Positions 16,787 to 25,708 of a DNA stretch of 64,000 bases are shown one piece after another (positions within the stretch are counted from its first letter, which is position 1; every line of letters starts with the position of its first letter). The notes under the pieces were generated by a model that searched no databases, was not told the origin of the DNA, and saw nothing but the letters and a program-made list of their open reading frames with translations. The stretch comes from Chitiniphilus purpureus (GTDB lineage: Bacteria; Pseudomonadota; Gammaproteobacteria; Burkholderiales; Chitinibacteraceae): assembly GCF_025642115.1 (NCBI RefSeq), contig NZ_CP106753.1, positions 1,759,501-1,823,500 of the forward strand. Direction: 5' to 3'. The position numbers and the translations under genes were made by a program.

Positions 16787-18382
16787 ATGCTACCCGCTCT
16801 TGAAGTGGTGGAATTGTCACGCCTGCAGTTCGGCTTGACGGCGATGTTCCACTTCCTGTTCGTGCCCCTCACGCTGGGCTTGTCCTGGATCCTGGTGATC
16901 TGCGAGTCGGTCTATGTGATGACCGGGCAGGCCGTCTACAAGGACATGACGCGCTTCTGGGGCAAGCTGTTCGGCATCAACTTCGCCATGGGCGTCACCA
17001 CCGGGATGACGCTGGAGTTCCAGTTCGGCACCAACTGGGCGTACTACGCGCATTACGTCGGTGACATCTTCGGCGTGCCGCTGGCGATCGAAGGCTTGAT
17101 GGCGTTCTTCCTCGAGTCCACCTTCGTCGGCCTGTTCTTCTTCGGCTGGGAGCGGTTGTCGCGCGTGCAGCATCTGTGCGTCACCTTCCTGGTGGCGTTG
17201 GGCTCCAACCTGTCGGCGCTGTGGATCCTGATCGCCAACGGCTGGATGCAGAATCCGGTAGGGGCCGAGTTCAACTACCAGACCATGCGCATGGAGCTGA
17301 CCGACATCGGCGCGGTGATCTTCAATCCGGTGGCCCAGGTCAAGTTCGTGCACACGCTGGCGGCGGGCTACGTGGCCGCGGCGATGTTCGTGCTCGGTGT
17401 GTCCGCCTGGTATCTGTTGAAGGCGCGCGACACCGGCTTCGCGTTGCGCTCGTTCGCCGTGGCCGCGGGCTTCGGGCTGGCTTCGGTGTGCTCGGTCATC
17501 GTGCTGGGCGACGAATCGGGTTATGCCACCGGCGAAGTGCAGAAGGTCAAGCTCGCCGCGATCGAAGCCGAATGGGAAACACACCCGGCGCCGGCCGCGC
17601 TGACGCTGTTCGGCCTGCCCAATCAGGCGGCGGAGCGCACCGACTACGCGATCCGCATTCCCTACGTGCTCGGCCTGATCGCCACCCGTTCGACCGACCA
17701 GGAGGTCACCGGGATCAAGGATCTCAAGCGCGACCATGCCGAGCGCGTGCGCAGCGGCATGCTGGCATACGCGGCGCTGGCGCAGCTGCGCGCCGGCAAC
17801 GACAGTGCCGCCGTCAGGCAGCAGTTCGAGCGCCACCGGGCCGACCTGGGCTATGGCCTGCTGCTCAAGCGCTACACGCCCAACGTCGTCGATGCCACCC
17901 CGGCGCAGATCGAGGCTGCCGCCGCCGACACCATCCCGCGGGTGGCTCCGCTGTTCTGGAGCTTCCGGCTGATGGTGGCGCTCGGCATCCTGTTCCTGTT
18001 CATCTTTGCTGCCTCGTTCTGGTTCCTTGCCCGGCGCAATCTCGCGCCGCAGCGCTGGCTGCTCAGGCTGGCGGTGGTCTCGATCCCGCTGCCGTGGGTG
18101 GCCATCATGGCCGGCTGGTTCGTGGCCGAGTACGGGCGCCAGCCGTGGACCATCTCGGGCGTGTTGCCCACCTTCCTGTCCGCCTCGGCGGTCGACGCCG
18201 GACAGGTGTGGTTCAGCCTGATCGGGCTGATAGCCATCTACCTGGCCCTGTTCGCGATCGAGATGTTCCTGATGCTCAAGTACATCCGCCTGGGGCCCTC
18301 CAGCCTGCACACCGGGCGCTATTTCCACGAAACCGACCGGCGCGACGGCGATGCACTTGCCGCCCAGGCCGGCGCAGGCTGA
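16787..18382 (+). CDS. cydA: Cytochrome bd ubiquinol oxidase subunit I
   Basis: This 531-residue protein is very close to the E. coli type. The start [21 protein letters not shown] holds the haem b595 ligand His near residue 22. The Q-loop is long ([16 protein letters not shown] through [13 protein letters not shown]), marking the L-subfamily. [13 protein letters not shown], a conserved quinol-side loop, is present. With CydB it reduces oxygen to water using ubiquinol with high affinity and no proton pumping. It lies 31 bases after cydP and 12 before cydB. Confidence 0.98.
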   Translation: MLPALEVVELSRLQFGLTAMFHFLFVPLTLGLSWILVICESVYVMTGQAVYKDMTRFWGKLFGINFAMGVTTGMTLEFQFGTNWAYYAHYVGDIFGVPLAIEGLMAFFLESTFVGLFFFGWERLSRVQHLCVTFLVALGSNLSALWILIANGWMQNPVGAEFNYQTMRMELTDIGAVIFNPVAQVKFVHTLAAGYVAAAMFVLGVSAWYLLKARDTGFALRSFAVAAGFGLASVCSVIVLGDESGYATGEVQKVKLAAIEAEWETHPAPAALTLFGLPNQAAERTDYAIRIPYVLGLIATRSTDQEVTGIKDLKRDHAERVRSGMLAYAALAQLRAGNDSAAVRQQFERHRADLGYGLLLKRYTPNVVDATPAQIEAAAADTIPRVAPLFWSFRLMVALGILFLFIFAASFWFLARRNLAPQRWLLRLAVVSIPLPWVAIMAGWFVAEYGRQPWTISGVLPTFLSASAVDAGQVWFSLIGLIAIYLALFAIEMFLMLKYIRLGPSSLHTGRYFHETDRRDGDALAAQAGAG

Positions 18383-18394
18383 AGGAGGTCCGCG

Positions 18395-19534
18395 ATGATG
18401 TTCGACTACGAAACGCTCAAGCTGGTCTGGTGGGGGGCGATCACCCTGCTGCTGCTGGGCTTTGCACTGACCGGCGGCTGGGATCTGGGCGTGGCCACGC
18501 TGCTGCCGTGGGTGGGGCGCACCGATGAGGAACGCCGCGTTGCGCTCAACGCGATCGGTCCCACCTGGGAAGGCAACCAGACCTGGCTGATCACCTTCGG
18601 CGCCGCGTTGTTCGCCGCCTGGCCGCTGGTGTACGCGGCGGCCTTCTCGGTGCTGTATGTGGCACTGGTCTTTACGCTGTTCGCCCTGTTCCTGCGCCCG
18701 GTGGGCTTTGACTACCGCAGCAAGCTGGCCGACCCGCGCTGGCGCAGCGGCTGGGATTGGGGGCTGTTCGTCGGCGGCGTGTTTCCGGCGCTGGTGTTCG
18801 GCATGGCGATCGGCAACCTGTTCGTCGGTTTGCCGTTCCGCTTCGACGACACCCTGCGGGTCAGCTACCACGGCGGGTTCCTGGATCTGTTCAATGTGTT
18901 TGGCGTGCTGTGCGGCCTGCTCTCGGTGCTGTTGCTGGCATTGCATGGCGCGGCCTATCTGTACCTGCGCAGCGATGCGGCCGTGGCCGAACGCGCGCGG
19001 CGCGCCGTCATCGTGGCCGGCGTGCTGGTCGCGGCGCTGTTCGGCATGCTGGGGCTGGTACTGCACGGCATCACCGGCTACGCGCTGACCGGCATTGCCG
19101 ACGTGAACGGCGTGGTCACGCCGTTGCAGAAGGCGGTGACCCGGGCCCCGGGGCTGTGGCTGGCCCGGTTCGACCAGTCGCCGGCGCTGTGGCTGGCGCC
19201 GGGTGCTGGCATGGCCGCCGCACTGCTGGCCGGCCTTGCCGCCTGGCGGCGCTGGCGCTGGTGCACGCTGGCCGGCAGCAGCGGTGCGGTGACCGGCGTC
19301 ATCGTCACCGCGGCACTGGCGCTGTTCCCGTTCGTGCTGCCGTCCAGTAGCGACCCGCGATCGAGCCTTACGGTATGGGATGCCGTCTCCAGTCAGCGCA
19401 CGCTCGGCCTGATGCTGGTGGTGATCGGTCTGTTCCTGCCGTTGATCGCGCTCTATACCGGCTGGGTCTACCGGGTGATGCGCGGCACGGTCACCGTGGC
19501 GCACATCCGGCGCGATCCGCACGCAGGTTATTGA
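18395..19534 (+). CDS. cydB: Cytochrome bd ubiquinol oxidase subunit II
   Basis: This 379-residue integral membrane protein has family signatures: [24 protein letters not shown] at the N-terminus, [23 protein letters not shown], and [12 protein letters not shown]. It has about eight membrane helices. CydB pairs with CydA as the second large subunit of the bd oxidase. Two in-frame ATGs stand together (18395 and 18398) behind AAGGAGG; either could be used. Confidence 0.98.
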   Translation: MMFDYETLKLVWWGAITLLLLGFALTGGWDLGVATLLPWVGRTDEERRVALNAIGPTWEGNQTWLITFGAALFAAWPLVYAAAFSVLYVALVFTLFALFLRPVGFDYRSKLADPRWRSGWDWGLFVGGVFPALVFGMAIGNLFVGLPFRFDDTLRVSYHGGFLDLFNVFGVLCGLLSVLLLALHGAAYLYLRSDAAVAERARRAVIVAGVLVAALFGMLGLVLHGITGYALTGIADVNGVVTPLQKAVTRAPGLWLARFDQSPALWLAPGAGMAAALLAGLAAWRRWRWCTLAGSSGAVTGVIVTAALALFPFVLPSSSDPRSSLTVWDAVSSQRTLGLMLVVIGLFLPLIALYTGWVYRVMRGTVTVAHIRRDPHAGY

Positions 19535-19590
19535 ACCAGCCGCGGCGTTGCGCGGCGGACGCCGACGCCCGTGGCGACAAGGAGTGCCAT

Positions 19591-19755
19591 ATGTGGTATT
19601 TCACCTGGATTCTCGGTATCGGCCTGGCGTTGGCGCTGGGCATCATCAACGTGCTCTGGCTGGAAAGCCACTATGCGTTCGGGACGCGTGACGCCAAGCG
19701 GACGCAGGAACGGTTCGAGCGGGCGCGTGCCAGAAGAGGCAGACGACCGCATTGA
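19591..19755 (+). CDS. cydX: Cytochrome bd small subunit CydX (CydX/CbdX family)
   Basis: This 54-residue protein begins MWYFTWILGIGLALALGIINVLWLE, the CydX signature of one membrane helix with the conserved Trp-Tyr start and Glu. CydX stabilises the haems of cytochrome bd. The tail after residue 30 is longer and more basic (QERFERARARRGRRPH) than the 37-residue E. coli form. AAGGAG precedes the ATG. It lies 56 bases after cydB. Confidence 0.92.
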   Translation: MWYFTWILGIGLALALGIINVLWLESHYAFGTRDAKRTQERFERARARRGRRPH

Positions 19756-19791
19756 CCGGCCGTCCCGATTCCCATCCGCAGGAGCCCTCCC

Positions 19792-20367
19792 ATGCAGGAT
19801 TTTGCCCCCGTTGCACTCGACAAAGCTGCCATCCTGCTCAATCACGGGCCGGTCACGCTGGTGACCAGCGCCCACGGCGATGCCCGCAACGTGATGGCGG
19901 CTTCCTGGGCCATGCCGCTGGATTTCATGCCACCCAAGGTGGCGGTGGTGATCGATGCGCGAACCTACACGCGACGTCTGATTGAATCCTCCGGCGAATT
20001 CGCATTGAACGTGCCGGCCCGGGCGCTGGCTGCGGCGACGCTGGCGGTCGGCTCGGTCTCGGGCGCGCAGGAGGACAAGTTCGCCACGCAGCGGCTTGCC
20101 ACCTTTGCCGCTTCGCGCATTGCCGTGCCGTTGCTGGAAGGATGCATCGCCTGGCTGGAATGCCGCGTACTGCCCGAGCCGCACAACCAGCAGCGCTACG
20201 ATCTGTTCCTGGCCGAGGTGGTGGCCGCCTGGGCCGACCCGGCGGTGTTCTCGGCCGGGCGCTGGCAGTTCGGCGACGACGACGCACTGCGTTCGATGCA
20301 CTACGTTGCCGGCGGCTGGTTCTTTGCCACCGGCGAGGCCTTCAGCGTCAACGACGACGAACCGTGA
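19792..20367 (+). CDS. Flavin reductase family protein (flavoredoxin-like)
   Basis: This 191-residue protein of the FMN-binding split-barrel flavin reductase family has PVTLVTSAHGDARNVMAASWAMPLDF near the start and IESSGEFALNVP, where the family binds FMN. Such proteins reduce flavins for partner oxygenases or act as flavoredoxins; no partner gene is nearby. It lies 36 bases after cydX and may be read through from the cyd operon. The neighbour downstream is convergent. Confidence 0.85.
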   Translation: MQDFAPVALDKAAILLNHGPVTLVTSAHGDARNVMAASWAMPLDFMPPKVAVVIDARTYTRRLIESSGEFALNVPARALAAATLAVGSVSGAQEDKFATQRLATFAASRIAVPLLEGCIAWLECRVLPEPHNQQRYDLFLAEVVAAWADPAVFSAGRWQFGDDDALRSMHYVAGGWFFATGEAFSVNDDEP

Positions 20368-20410
20368 ACCCAGGCCGGGCAGGCGCCGCCGCTTCCCCGG
20401 CCGGGCTTCG

Positions 20411-22087
20411 TCAACCGCCGGTGGCGCAGGTGCCGCCCTGTTGCCAGATGGCCGGCACTACCGGTGGGATCCAGTTCGAGCCCGGGTGGGCGGTATGCCC
20501 CTGCAGCGCGGTGTAGTTGCGGCCGGCGAAATGCACCACGTTGCCGGCGGTGTAGCGCGCGCCTTCCACCCACAACGGGCAGGCCGGCGGATACTGCGCC
20601 AGCAGCCGGTCCACCGCTGCACCGGCATTGAGGATGCCAGCCCCCCAGCCGGTCACGCCTTCGACGGGGAAGGGGGTGGCGGTCTGCTGCAGCAGCGCCA
20701 CTGCCTCGTCGGAAGGCAGATCGGGCTTGAGCGAGAACAGGAGCGCGAGGGCAGCGCTGACCTGCGGTGTGGCCATGCTGGTGCCGGTATAGCGGATATA
20801 GGTCCAGCCCGCGCTGCTCAGGTCGGGCACATCGTAGCCGGTGTTGAGCGTGGACAGGATGCCGTCCGGACCGATGCCGCCCGGGGCTGCGAGGGCGACC
20901 GCCTGGCCGCTGTTGCTGTACAGGGTGCGCATTCCGTCCGGGCCGGTGGCGGCGACGGTCACGACATGGCGACAACTGGCCGGTGAGTAATAGTCGGTGC
21001 TGCCGCCGTAGTTGCCTGCCGCGACGACCAGGACCGCGCCGGTCTGATGCGCCCGGTCGATGGCCTGCTGCAGGTACTCGGGGCAACTGATGCTGCCGCC
21101 CAGGCTCAGATTGATGATCCGCGATGGATTGGGGTTGGCAATGGTGTCGTGCACCCCGGCTGCCCACAGGATGCCGCCGACGATGTCCGACAGATAACCG
21201 CCGCCCTTGCCGAGCACCCGCACCGGCACGATCCGGGCCCGGAACGCGCCACCGGTCACCCCCAACAGGTTGTTGCCTTGTGCGGCCAGCGTGCCGGCCA
21301 CATGCGTGCCGTGCCAACTGCTGCCACTGGGCCAGTAGCACAGACCCAGCCGTGTCTCGGCCGGGCCGCACCAGTCGCCCCGGTCCTCGCCACCCGGAAA
21401 GGGCGCCTGGGTGCGTTTGTCCCAGGTGGTGTCGATCGGGCAGGTACCGGCCATGATGCAATCGCTGATGAAGGTGTAGCCAGGCTCGGCCACGTTGCCT
21501 TTGGCCGGGGAAATGCTGCCCAGATCCGGATGCGGCAGCACACCGCTGTCCACCACCGCCACGTTGACGCCGTAGCCCTGGCTGCGCTCCCATGCCGGGG
21601 CGAAGTTGGCGCTCCAGCGACCGGGCGCGATCGCTTCGAAGGCCCACAGTTCGCCCAGCCGTGGATCGTTCGGCAGGGCGGTATGCTGGATCAGGGCATC
21701 GGCTTCCGCGCTGGCGATGGCCGGGTCCTGCCGCAACCGGGCCAGCGCGGTATCCAGGGTGGCCGGATCGAGCCGTTGCGCCAACCGGACCACGTGGTAG
21801 GCGGTGTTGGCGTGCTGCCTGGCGGCCTGAGGCGCAATGCCCCCGGGCAACGTGCCGTGGAACGCCGCAGGCATGCCCAGTATCTGTCCTACCCGCTGCG
21901 CGGCCTGCTGACCGGAGCTTGCATCCGCACCCTCGCCCTGTACCGAGAGAACTGCATCCGGCGACGCCAGACGCACCACAAGCCGATCGGTGCCACCGGG
22001 AGGCGCCTCGGCATACGCCAAAGATGTTAGAAATATGAAAGAAAAACATCGATTCAATATTTTGGTAAAAAATATGAAAACTTTCAT
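20411..22087 (-). CDS. Secreted subtilisin-like (S8) serine protease with C-terminal chitin-binding module
   Basis: This 558-residue exported protease has a signal peptide at residues 1-26 (ending TSLAYA) and a propeptide-like region to about 130. The S8 domain contains the triad: Asp near 180 (VAVVDSG), His near 259 (HGTHVAGT) and Ser near 437 (GTSMATP), with oxyanion Asn in AAGNYGG. The last 55 residues (from CPLWVEGARYTAGNVVHF to TAHPGSNWIPP) form a CBM5/12-type carbohydrate-binding module, typical of chitinases. It likely acts on proteins in chitinous material. The first codons and upstream DNA are AT-rich. GGAA before ATG 22087 is a weak ribosome site. Confidence 0.92.
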   Translation of the reverse strand: MKVFIFFTKILNRCFSFIFLTSLAYAEAPPGGTDRLVVRLASPDAVLSVQGEGADASSGQQAAQRVGQILGMPAAFHGTLPGGIAPQAARQHANTAYHVVRLAQRLDPATLDTALARLRQDPAIASAEADALIQHTALPNDPRLGELWAFEAIAPGRWSANFAPAWERSQGYGVNVAVVDSGVLPHPDLGSISPAKGNVAEPGYTFISDCIMAGTCPIDTTWDKRTQAPFPGGEDRGDWCGPAETRLGLCYWPSGSSWHGTHVAGTLAAQGNNLLGVTGGAFRARIVPVRVLGKGGGYLSDIVGGILWAAGVHDTIANPNPSRIINLSLGGSISCPEYLQQAIDRAHQTGAVLVVAAGNYGGSTDYYSPASCRHVVTVAATGPDGMRTLYSNSGQAVALAAPGGIGPDGILSTLNTGYDVPDLSSAGWTYIRYTGTSMATPQVSAALALLFSLKPDLPSDEAVALLQQTATPFPVEGVTGWGAGILNAGAAVDRLLAQYPPACPLWVEGARYTAGNVVHFAGRNYTALQGHTAHPGSNWIPPVVPAIWQQGGTCATGG

Positions 22088-22476
22088 TATTATTTCCAAT
22101 TAAATAAGTTGAGTCGCTAATGTACTCCCCATCCAAGGTCGGAAATATGAAATTTTCGGTAAAAATTGACGTTAATCAGTATTTTTGCGATGGATATTTG
22201 AAAGGATGTTTAAAAAAACACGCGTTACATCTCGTAGCGTGAAATGCGGTACATATGGAATATTTGTAAGGAAAATGACGGCAGGGGTATGCTAGGGCCC
22301 ATGGTGGCTGGCCTATGCTTTTCAGGTGGGCCAAGCGGCCGGGCACTACCGGGCCGGGTGGATCGACGCGAAGGGCGCGCCAGCGGCCTGGCAGCGCGAT
22401 CATCATTGCGGCGCTCAGGTGGAACCGTGGACAGCGTATGTGGTCTGCCTTGGGCCCGATTTGATCTGGAGTGCGC
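22088..22476. other. Intergenic region of 389 bases, left half strongly AT-rich
   Basis: The part 22088-22290 is AT-rich and must hold the protease promoter (minus strand); candidate -10 boxes are many and none is decisive. The part 22290-22476 is GC-rich and carries open frames with no recognisable product and no ribosome site. No RNA gene was recognised. Confidence 0.4.
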
Positions 22477-23094
22477 ATGTCGTTCTGGTTTTTGATAACG
22501 TTATTCGGCCACGCTTGGCTGATGTTTGGATTGGCGCTGGTGATCGCCGTGGTATTGGCATTCAATGGCACGCGTGCAGCTGCTTGGCGCTGGCTATGGC
22601 TGCTCGGGCTTGCTGTGGGGATCACCATTGCCAGCAAGTTGGCGTTCCTTGGATGGGGGTTGGGCATCCGTGCACTTGATTTCACCGGGGTGAGCGGCCA
22701 TGCGATGTATGCGATGGCCATCTGGCCCATGCTGGCTGCTGTGTTGACCGAGGGTCGTGCACCGACGCTGCGGATGACGGCACTGGGTGGCGCCGTGCTG
22801 CTGGCGTTGGCAGTGGGTTGGTCCCGGCTCAAGCTGGGCGTGCATTCGCCGGCCGAGGTGGTGAGTGGCGCGCTGCTGGGGGGCGCCGTGGCCGCTGCGG
22901 CCGTCGGTGGTGTGCGTGCCGGACCCGCTTGGCGGCCGGCATTGCTGCTGGCGGCGGTGCTCGGCAGTGCGCTGCTGGCATGGCGGGTGCAGCCGGCGCT
23001 GCAATTACCTCACAACCTCCTGGTCAAGGTGGCGCTCGCCATCTCGGGCAAGGCGCAGGTGTACGATCGGTGCACGGCTTGGCCATGCTCGTAA
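22477..23094 (+). CDS. PAP2-superfamily membrane phosphatase
   Basis: This 205-residue protein has about five hydrophobic helices. Motif 2 (VSGHAMYAMAIWP) and motif 3 (SRLKLGVHSPAEVVSG) of acid phosphatase type 2 are present. The last acidic residue is Glu rather than Asp, a variation seen in other members. Motif 1 (K-x6-R-P) is not clear, with only LAFLGWGLGIRAL at its place. The family dephosphorylates lipid or undecaprenyl phosphates at the membrane. ATG 22477 is chosen; GTG at 22471 is an alternative. Confidence 0.8.
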   Translation: MSFWFLITLFGHAWLMFGLALVIAVVLAFNGTRAAAWRWLWLLGLAVGITIASKLAFLGWGLGIRALDFTGVSGHAMYAMAIWPMLAAVLTEGRAPTLRMTALGGAVLLALAVGWSRLKLGVHSPAEVVSGALLGGAVAAAAVGGVRAGPAWRPALLLAAVLGSALLAWRVQPALQLPHNLLVKVALAISGKAQVYDRCTAWPCS

Positions 23095-23195
23095 GCGGGT
23101 AGCCGAGGCGCTGGGGCCGCTGGCCCGCATGCCCGTCCCGGATGGCTATAGTGATCAAGCCGGTATGAGGCGGTGGAGCAAAGGGCACTTCGGGC

Positions 23196-23921
23196 ATGAC
23201 CATATGGCGCTGGGCATGGTTGGGATGGGGGTGTTGCGCCATGGTGCAGGCAGCGCCGGCGCCATTCGTCTGCGGCGTCGCCGAGGGCTTTGCCCCGTAT
23301 CAGTACCGCGATGCGCGTGGCGAGCCGGCCGGGCTGGATATCGAGGTGGCCCGGCTGGTCTTTGCACAACTGCCGCGTGAGTTGCGCCTGCGCCAGGGCC
23401 GCTGGGACGACATGCTGAGCAGCATGGCGTTCCGGGTCGGCCTGGTGGATGGCCTGTGCGGTGCCGAAATCACGCCTGAGCGCGCCCGACGCTTCATCTT
23501 CTCAAAGCCTTATGCGTGGCGGCGCAGCATGCTGTTCGTGCTGCACGACAGCCCGGTGCGCCACGTGCCTGATCTCTACGGCAAGGTGGTCACCGGCGAC
23601 TGGCAGTCCTACACCGAGGCGGCATTGGGCGAGCAGCGTGGCCGGATCAGGCTGCTGCGCACCGCCTCCAAGGAGACCTCGTTCCGGCTGTTGTCCGAAG
23701 GCAAGGTGGCGGGGGTGATCGCGCCGGAGGCGGTGGGCGCCAGCATGGGGCGCAAGCTCGGCCTGCAGCTGCGCACGCTCGACCTGGGTGACGACGGCAC
23801 GCCGGTGGGATTCCTGTTGCAGAAGGAGGACACGGCCACGCGCGAAGCGATCGATGCCGCCCTGCAGCGGCTGATCGACAACGGCATGTTGGCCGCACTG
23901 CTGCGCCGCTATCTGCGCTGA
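23196..23921 (+). CDS. Periplasmic solute-binding protein (SBP_bac_3 type), orphan
   Basis: This 241-residue protein has a short signal peptide (to about residue 20) and the bacterial family 3 solute-binding fold: GFAPYQYRDARGEPAGLDIEVARLVF, DMLSSMAFRVGLVDGLCGAEITPERARRF, and a C-terminal LIDNGMLAALLRRYL. Members bind amino acids or act as sensors. No ABC permease or ATPase lies beside it, so it is an orphan like many in betaproteobacteria. The ligand is unknown. Confidence 0.82.
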   Translation: MTIWRWAWLGWGCCAMVQAAPAPFVCGVAEGFAPYQYRDARGEPAGLDIEVARLVFAQLPRELRLRQGRWDDMLSSMAFRVGLVDGLCGAEITPERARRFIFSKPYAWRRSMLFVLHDSPVRHVPDLYGKVVTGDWQSYTEAALGEQRGRIRLLRTASKETSFRLLSEGKVAGVIAPEAVGASMGRKLGLQLRTLDLGDDGTPVGFLLQKEDTATREAIDAALQRLIDNGMLAALLRRYLR

Positions 23922-23966
23922 CCTTGCGTGCGCGGCGTGGCCGCGCCGCCAGCGCACACTGAGTGC

Positions 23967-24428
23967 CTAGATCCAGCGCCGGGTGCGCTGCGCGTAGGCG
24001 TCGAACTGCGCACCGAACCGGCTGCGCAGCGCCCGCTCCTCCGGCACGATCTGGAAGCGGTTCATATACAGCACGAACAGCGGCACCGCGCCCAGCGCCA
24101 GCAGGTGCGACTGCCATATCGCCAAGCCCAGCAGTGCCAGCGCGAAACCCAGGTACATCGGATTGCGGCTGATCCGGTAGATGCCGCCGGTGACCATGGT
24201 ACGGCTCTGCTCCGGGCGGGTCGGGTCGACGGTGGTGCCGGCCCGCCGAAACGCCAGCAGCGCCGGGGCGATCGCAGCAGCGGCAAGCGCGGCGGACAGC
24301 AGGGCAAGCGGTGCCGCGCCCGGCAGCTGGAACGCAAGACCCGGGGTCCAGTTGCCGGCAAGGTGCATCGCCGCGGCAAACAGCAGCGCCAGCAGCAGCG
24401 GCGGGATTCTGAGTTCAAGTACATGCAT
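23967..24428 (-). CDS. Isoprenylcysteine carboxyl-methyltransferase-like membrane protein
   Basis: This 153-residue membrane protein has three to four helices and a C-terminal family signature: TGGIYRISRNPMYLGFALALLG, then a loop with PEERALRSRFGAQFDAYAQRTRRWI. This is the ICMT/PEMT-like fold that methylates small or lipid substrates with SAM; bacterial members mostly lack known substrates. The ATG at 24428 (MHVLELRIPP) is preferred over an upstream in-frame start that adds a non-conserved leader. Confidence 0.85.
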   Translation of the reverse strand: MHVLELRIPPLLLALLFAAAMHLAGNWTPGLAFQLPGAAPLALLSAALAAAAIAPALLAFRRAGTTVDPTRPEQSRTMVTGGIYRISRNPMYLGFALALLGLAIWQSHLLALGAVPLFVLYMNRFQIVPEERALRSRFGAQFDAYAQRTRRWI

Positions 24429-24525
24429 CGCAGGAGCTCTCCCAGGCAAGGCGGCAGCGGCTGCCATGGTAGCGCGGCCATCGCTGCCGCGGGGGCGGAT
24501 TCATCGTTGCGATGGCCGCATCGGG

Positions 24526-25380
24526 CTATCTCGGCGTCGACGGTGCGGTGCCCAGCAATTCGTCGACGGTGACAAAGCGGTATCCCGCCGCGCGCAACCA
24601 GCCGATGGTGCGATCCACCGCGGCCACGGTCTTGTGGCGCGGCCCGCCGCCATCATGCAGCAGCACAATGGCCTCGGGGTGGGCGTGCTCCTGCAAGGTG
24701 CGTTCGATCAGGTGGGAACCGAAGGCCATGCGGGCGCGGTTCCAATCCTGTGGGTCGACCGACCATTGGATCACTTTCAAGCCGCGCTGCTGCAAGTGCT
24801 GTACCTGGGCGTCGGCGATGCGGCCGTAGGGGGGGCGCATCAGATGCGGGGTATAGCCCAACAGCCGCTGGAACACCGCCTGGGTGGCGCCGATCTGCTC
24901 ATCCCAGAACGTCGCCGCATCCAGGCCGCTCAGATCGGGGTGGTCCCACGAATGATTGCCCAGCAGGTGGCCCTCGCGATGCGCGCGCCGTACCGTGTCC
25001 GGGTAGCGCTCCATTTCCCGTCCCAGCCAGAAGAACGTGGCCTTCACCCGGTGTCGCGCCAGCACATCGAGCAGCTTGTCGGTGTTCCAGCTCGGGCCGT
25101 CATCGAAGGTGAGCGCGATCAGCGGGCGGTGAGTGGGGCCTTCCAGCCACAACTGCCCGGCAAAGCGCCTGGCCTGCCTTTCGAATTCGGCGAGCGGCAC
25201 CTGATCCCAGTGAGGCAGGAAAGGGGTGCGTACGTACTGGCGGGTCTTGGGCGTGGCGGCCGGCGGCAGCTCGGCCGGCGCAGGTGGCGCGGGCACCCAG
25301 CCGTAGCGGTACCAGCCCATCCCCAGCAGCAGGACGGCCAGTAGTACGACTGCCGCAATCCAGACATGACGCCGTTCCAT
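24526..25380 (-). CDS. Membrane-anchored polysaccharide deacetylase
   Basis: This 284-residue protein has an N-terminal signal anchor (about residues 5-21) and a Pro/Ala linker. The NodB domain shows motif 1 LTFDDGPSWNT, motif 2 GNHSWDHPDL (metal His pair), motif 3 RPPYGRI, motif 4 WSVDPQDW and motif 5 LLHDGGG, all intact. The enzyme removes acetyl groups from GlcNAc polymers in the periplasm, such as peptidoglycan or chitin oligomers. GGAGG before ATG 25380 fixes the start. The gene stands divergent to the sugar permease pair. Confidence 0.92.
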   Translation of the reverse strand: MERRHVWIAAVVLLAVLLLGMGWYRYGWVPAPPAPAELPPAATPKTRQYVRTPFLPHWDQVPLAEFERQARRFAGQLWLEGPTHRPLIALTFDDGPSWNTDKLLDVLARHRVKATFFWLGREMERYPDTVRRAHREGHLLGNHSWDHPDLSGLDAATFWDEQIGATQAVFQRLLGYTPHLMRPPYGRIADAQVQHLQQRGLKVIQWSVDPQDWNRARMAFGSHLIERTLQEHAHPEAIVLLHDGGGPRHKTVAAVDRTIGWLRAAGYRFVTVDELLGTAPSTPR

Positions 25381-25708
25381 GATGCCCGCCTCCGTGTGCC
25401 ATCGCATGTATCCAGCATGCGCCATCGCCAGCCGGATGGGCGGTCCGGCGCTGCCCTGTTTGCCCGATAGCACAACGCCGGACAAATCCAAACCCTGGCA
25501 AGCGGTTATCTTGAAAGCAGTTCCGATCCGGCACCGCAGCCGGGCGGGCAGCTCGCCGGCGCAATGCGGTGGGCGCGGTTGGTCGCGGACCAAGGGGGAA
25601 AGACAATGGCTGTCGAAGCACAACGCAAGCCGGAGGTGCCCGTCCGCAGCGGCGGCACGCGTGCCGCGGGCGGGGCTGTCCGGCTCCGGCTGCGTGGGTG
25701 AGGCGGCC
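25381..25708. other. Divergent intergenic region of 328 bases
   Basis: It lies between the deacetylase and the permease genes and contains a possible leader frame at 25606-25701. Otherwise it is GC-rich, with a run TTATCTTGAAAGCAGTT near 25507 that could include promoter elements. No definite box was assigned. Confidence 0.4.
25606..25701 (+). CDS. Possible 31-codon leader frame before the permease genes
   Basis: The ATG at 25606 has a strong ribosome site (AAGGGGGAA), better than that of the permease. It gives 31 residues (MAVEAQRKPEVPVRSGGTRA and on, Arg-rich end) and stops 7 bases before the permease ATG. No family resemblance is visible. It could be a leader peptide coupling translation, the remnant of a lost gene, or chance. 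Confidence 0.3.
   Translation: MAVEAQRKPEVPVRSGGTRAAGGAVRLRLRG

Noticed and set aside
16817..19522. A 901-codon open frame on the minus strand across cydA and cydB
   Set aside because: It is the GC-rich antisense of cydAB; its product is full of His, Arg, Gln and Gly with no family features, and cydA and cydB are unambiguous.
22244..22495. Small plus-strand frame before the PAP2 gene
   Set aside because: No ribosome site, no recognisable product, and Arg/Gly-rich composition typical of chance GC-rich frames.
22477..23094. Loss of the acidic residue in PAP2 motif 3 as sign of inactivity
   Set aside because: Glu at this place (HSPAE) occurs in other family members, so the enzyme may be active.
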